64,000 nucleotides of DNA, from positions 434,001 through 498,000 of the forward strand of contig CAWEPB010000007.1 in NCBI GenBank assembly GCA_963810815.1, in the 5' to 3' direction. The notes below the pieces were generated by a model, which searched no databases, was not told where the DNA came from, and was given only the letters and a program-made list of their open reading frames with translations. Each line of letters begins with the position of its first letter. Positions within the stretch are counted from its first letter, which is position 1. Shown piece after piece: positions 61,504 to 64,000 of the stretch. This stretch comes from CAVQWT01 sp963810815 (GTDB lineage Bacteria > Pseudomonadota > Gammaproteobacteria > Burkholderiales > Casimicrobiaceae). A program made the position numbers and the translations under genes.

Positions 61504-62730
61504 ATGAAAATTCTGGTCTTGGCATACGACATTCCGGCCACCGTGAGTATGCCGGGGTCCCCGCGCCTGATGAGCCTGTGCCGCGGCCTTGCGAAGTCGC
61601 ATCGTCTGACGCTCGTCGCGCGAAGCGACGGGGCTGAGCGCCATCGCGCGTTCGTCGCCGATCCGACCGGCGCAAGCATATTCGAGGACTTCTTGACGCT
61701 CCCGCAGCCGCACGCCGCGACTTGGTGGGGGCTGCAGGTTCATCGGTTGCGCCGTGAAGCACATTTCATCACACGGTATCGCAATCCGGAGTACCACCGC
61801 GAACAGTGCCGGGTTGTCCGGGACCTGGACGCCCGAAAGCGCTTCGACCTCGTTTATGCGGATGGGTTGATCATGGCGCAGTACGTCGAGGGTGCGGGGC
61901 TGGAGTGCCCGGCGGTCATAGACTTGCACGACAGTCTGACGATGCTCTACAGAAGAGCCGCAGACCTGGAATCGAATCGCTTTCGCAGAGTTGCGTTAAG
62001 ACTGGAAGCAAGGAGCATCGCCAGATTGGAGCGCTCGCTCAGTACCGTGTTCAGCGCGATCATCACAAACTCGGCCGTCGACGAGGCCTACGTAAGGTCA
62101 CTCGATCGTCATGCGAATGCGATCACTATACCCAACGGTGTCGACAGCGAGTTCTTTGGCGGATCCGGTAGCGAGGGTGACCCACGCAAGCTGCTCTTCA
62201 CCGGCGTAATGAGCTACGCACCGAATGAAGACGCCGTGGTGTACTTTTGCGACCAGATCCTCCCGCTCATTCAGGCACGAAAGCCGGAAGCGGAATTCTG
62301 GATCGTAGGCAAGAATCCTTCGCCCGAGGTCCACGCGCTCGGAAAGCGGCCGGGGGTGCACGTTACGGGTGGTGTTCCCGACGTCCGCCCATTCCTGGAC
62401 GCTTCCGGCGTGTTCGTCAGTCCGATACGCTACGGTGCAGGAGTCAAGAACAAGGTGCTCGCCGCGTTGGCCATGGGCCGGGCGGTCGTGGCAACGAGTG
62501 TCAGCCTCGAAGGACTCGACCTAAGGGACAACGAACACCTGCTCGTGGCCGACCTGCCAACAGAGTTCGCGGAAAAGATCTGCGGCTTGATCGAGCGGCC
62601 GACGGCGGCGGCTCGCTTGGGACAGGCCGGGCAAGCGCACGTCCGGGCGAGGTATTCCTGGGACCACAGCGTGGAAGTTCTTGATCAGACCCTGCGGGGC
62701 GCCGCGGACAGCCGCACGCGGGCCGACTAA
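61504..62730 (+). CDS. Family 4 glycosyltransferase, PEP-CTERM-locus type
   Basis: A 408-residue GT-B enzyme. It begins MKILVLAYDIPATVSMPGSP, with NAITIPNGVDSEFFGG, LLFTGVMSYAPNEDAVVYF and the donor region FVSPIRYGAGVKNKVLAALA with GRAVVATSVSLEGL. This layout (PNGVD/EFF, FTG-M-Y-PN) is typical of sugar transferases in PEP-CTERM EPS loci. The start is the ATG at 61504; an in-frame upstream extension is not conserved. Donor unknown. Confidence 0.87.
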   Translation: MKILVLAYDIPATVSMPGSPRLMSLCRGLAKSHRLTLVARSDGAERHRAFVADPTGASIFEDFLTLPQPHAATWWGLQVHRLRREAHFITRYRNPEYHREQCRVVRDLDARKRFDLVYADGLIMAQYVEGAGLECPAVIDLHDSLTMLYRRAADLESNRFRRVALRLEARSIARLERSLSTVFSAIITNSAVDEAYVRSLDRHANAITIPNGVDSEFFGGSGSEGDPRKLLFTGVMSYAPNEDAVVYFCDQILPLIQARKPEAEFWIVGKNPSPEVHALGKRPGVHVTGGVPDVRPFLDASGVFVSPIRYGAGVKNKVLAALAMGRAVVATSVSLEGLDLRDNEHLLVADLPTEFAEKICGLIERPTAAARLGQAGQAHVRARYSWDHSVEVLDQTLRGAADSRTRAD

Positions 62731-62759
62731 CGCGCCGAATTCACAGCGGAGATCGATGC

Positions 62760-64000
62760 ATGCGTGTGCTTTGGGTGGGCCACAATCTCGCTTACCCACC
62801 GGTTCGCGGGGTACTGCAGCGAAACTACAACCTCCTGCGCCAGGCGGCGAAGGGGGCCGAGGTGCACGTCCTCGCGTTCGATCAGCCCGCAACCCGGCCA
62901 GCAGGGGTGAGTGTCGACGATTGCCTGACGGCGCTCAGGAAGTTCTGCACACGGGTCGAATGCGTGCAACTGTTCACCAGCTTTTCGAAGAATCGCTACT
63001 GGCTCGGGGCGAGCGGCCTGTTTTCCGCGGAACCGTACGATTTCAACTGGCTGGCCTCGGCGAAAATGACGGAACGGCTTAAGGGAACACTTGATGCTAC
63101 GGCGTTTGATGTGGTCCATTTCGACACCATCGGCCTTGCCCAGTACAGGCATCTCGTCACCGCTCCGGGCGCGGTGCTGAATCATCACAACGTCGAGTCG
63201 TCGATGATGGCCCACCGAGCGGCGAATGAAGCGCGTCGCATCCCGCGCTTGTACTGGAAGCTGGAGGCGAGGAAGCTTCGTGCCGCGGAGAGACGATACT
63301 GTCCGCAGTTCGCAAACAACCTGGCCGTCTCCCCGGAAGACGCGGAGGTATTGCGGAGCATTTCACCGGGGCTCCCGACGGCTGTGGTACCGAACGGTGT
63401 CGACACCGAGTTCTTTTCACCGCGAAAGGATCCGGGTGGCCATACGCTGCTATTCTGCGGCGGACTTGACTGGTACCCGAACGCGGAAGCGATGGCGTAC
63501 TTTTTCGGCGAGATTTGGCCGAGGCTGACGAGCCAGTTGCCGGACCTCCGCATCATTGTCGTCGGCAGACGGCCGCCACAATGGTTAAGCGAACTCGCCA
63601 ATCAGGATAGCCGAATCGAGGTTACCGGTTTCGTCGACGATGTCCGACCCTACTTCAGGCGAGCGACCGCGTACGTCTGTCCGATTAGGATCGGGGGAGG
63701 CACGCGGCTCAAGATCCTGGATGCGCTCGCAATGGGGATGCCGTTGATCGGCACGACATTTGCGTGCTCGGGGATTGCGGTCCGCCCGGAAAGTGACGTC
63801 CTCATCGGCGATACCTCGGAGGATTTCACCAGGCAGGTGCTTCGCGTTCTGGGAGATGACAGCCTGCGCTCGAAACTGTCTGCTTGCGGTCGAGCGGTCG
63901 TTTGCGAAAAGTACTCGTGGTCGGTCATAGGCAACGCGCTCATGAACGCCTACCGCGACGCGACCGTGCGTGCATCGTCGCGAGCGTCGTTTGGCGCAGT
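62760..64000 (+). CDS. Family 4 glycosyltransferase (runs off right edge)
   Basis: At least 413 residues with no stop before the window ends. It begins MRVLWVGHNLAYPPVRGVLQ and shares the pattern of the preceding gene: PTAVVPNGVDTEFFSP, LLFCGGLDWYPNAEAMAYFF, YVCPIRIGGGTRLKILDALA and MGMPLIGTTFACSGIAV. The two are probably paralogues within the EPS locus. It starts 29 bases after the previous stop. Further EPS genes, possibly including the exosortase, may lie beyond the edge. Confidence 0.88.
   Translation, partial: MRVLWVGHNLAYPPVRGVLQRNYNLLRQAAKGAEVHVLAFDQPATRPAGVSVDDCLTALRKFCTRVECVQLFTSFSKNRYWLGASGLFSAEPYDFNWLASAKMTERLKGTLDATAFDVVHFDTIGLAQYRHLVTAPGAVLNHHNVESSMMAHRAANEARRIPRLYWKLEARKLRAAERRYCPQFANNLAVSPEDAEVLRSISPGLPTAVVPNGVDTEFFSPRKDPGGHTLLFCGGLDWYPNAEAMAYFFGEIWPRLTSQLPDLRIIVVGRRPPQWLSELANQDSRIEVTGFVDDVRPYFRRATAYVCPIRIGGGTRLKILDALAMGMPLIGTTFACSGIAVRPESDVLIGDTSEDFTRQVLRVLGDDSLRSKLSACGRAVVCEKYSWSVIGNALMNAYRDATVRASSRASFGA

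Overview
The window is high-GC (roughly 65-70% by eye) chromosomal DNA whose gene content and order fit a betaproteobacterium: ihfA-merR-tRNA-Pro behind pheST, infC with a non-AUG start, the yciB-bolA pair, the PP0621-type/pilS/pilR/ampD order, phaM, and the Aat/Bpt pair. I cannot name the order or genus.

Layout. (1) 1-12.0 kb: housekeeping genes: a parvulin-type foldase (cut by the left edge), bolA, yciB, ampD, the pilRS two-component pair, a FAD-linked hydroxyacid dehydrogenase, phaM, a GST, a PEBP-family protein, an M61 peptidase, tRNA-Arg(CCT), a DUF599 protein and tag. (2) 12.0-13.6 kb: the N-degron pair aat-bpt. (3) 13.6-22.3 kb: a diffusible-signal-factor (DSF) quorum-sensing island: RpfF-type synthase, RpfC-type hybrid kinase and RpfG-type HD-GYP regulator. 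It is interleaved with a ketoacyl-ACP synthase III-like gene, a divergent FabZ-like gene, an alpha/beta hydrolase and two families of non-coding tandem repeats. (4) 22.4-30.2 kb: the translation operon thrS-infC-rpmI-rplT-pheS-pheT-ihfA-merR, with tRNA-Pro(GGG). It carries an apparent Thr-codon leader peptide plus terminator before thrS and a terminator between rplT and pheS. (5) 30.5-64 kb: an XrtA/PEP-CTERM-type exopolysaccharide locus. The minus-strand arm (47.2-32.6 kb) encodes VanZ, the priming phosphosugar transferase, UDP-HexNAc uronate enzymes, export lipoprotein, chain-length protein, tyrosine autokinase, outer-membrane protein, ATPase, deacetylase, GalE and an LhgO-like oxidase. The plus-strand arm (47.4 kb to the right edge) encodes sugar-nucleotide modification, flippase, FemAB, AlgD-type GDP-mannose dehydrogenase and several glycosyltransferases. 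No exosortase gene is visible.

How it fits together. DSF made by RpfF would be sensed by RpfC, which would signal through the RpfG c-di-GMP phosphodiesterase. Matrix and motility genes, such as the EPS locus and PilSR-controlled pili, are plausible outputs, but no regulatory link is shown in the sequence. The EPS locus predicts a polymer containing uronic acids (UDP-HexNAcA and GDP-ManA).

Quality caveat. About twenty apparent single-base frameshifts interrupt otherwise well-conserved proteins: ampD, pilR, the M61 peptidase, rpfC, the EPS export, kinase and outer-membrane genes, the PIG-L deacetylase, a glycosyltransferase and the aminotransferase. They cluster at 37.4-39.5 kb and 51.1-51.55 kb and look more like consensus indel errors than gene decay.
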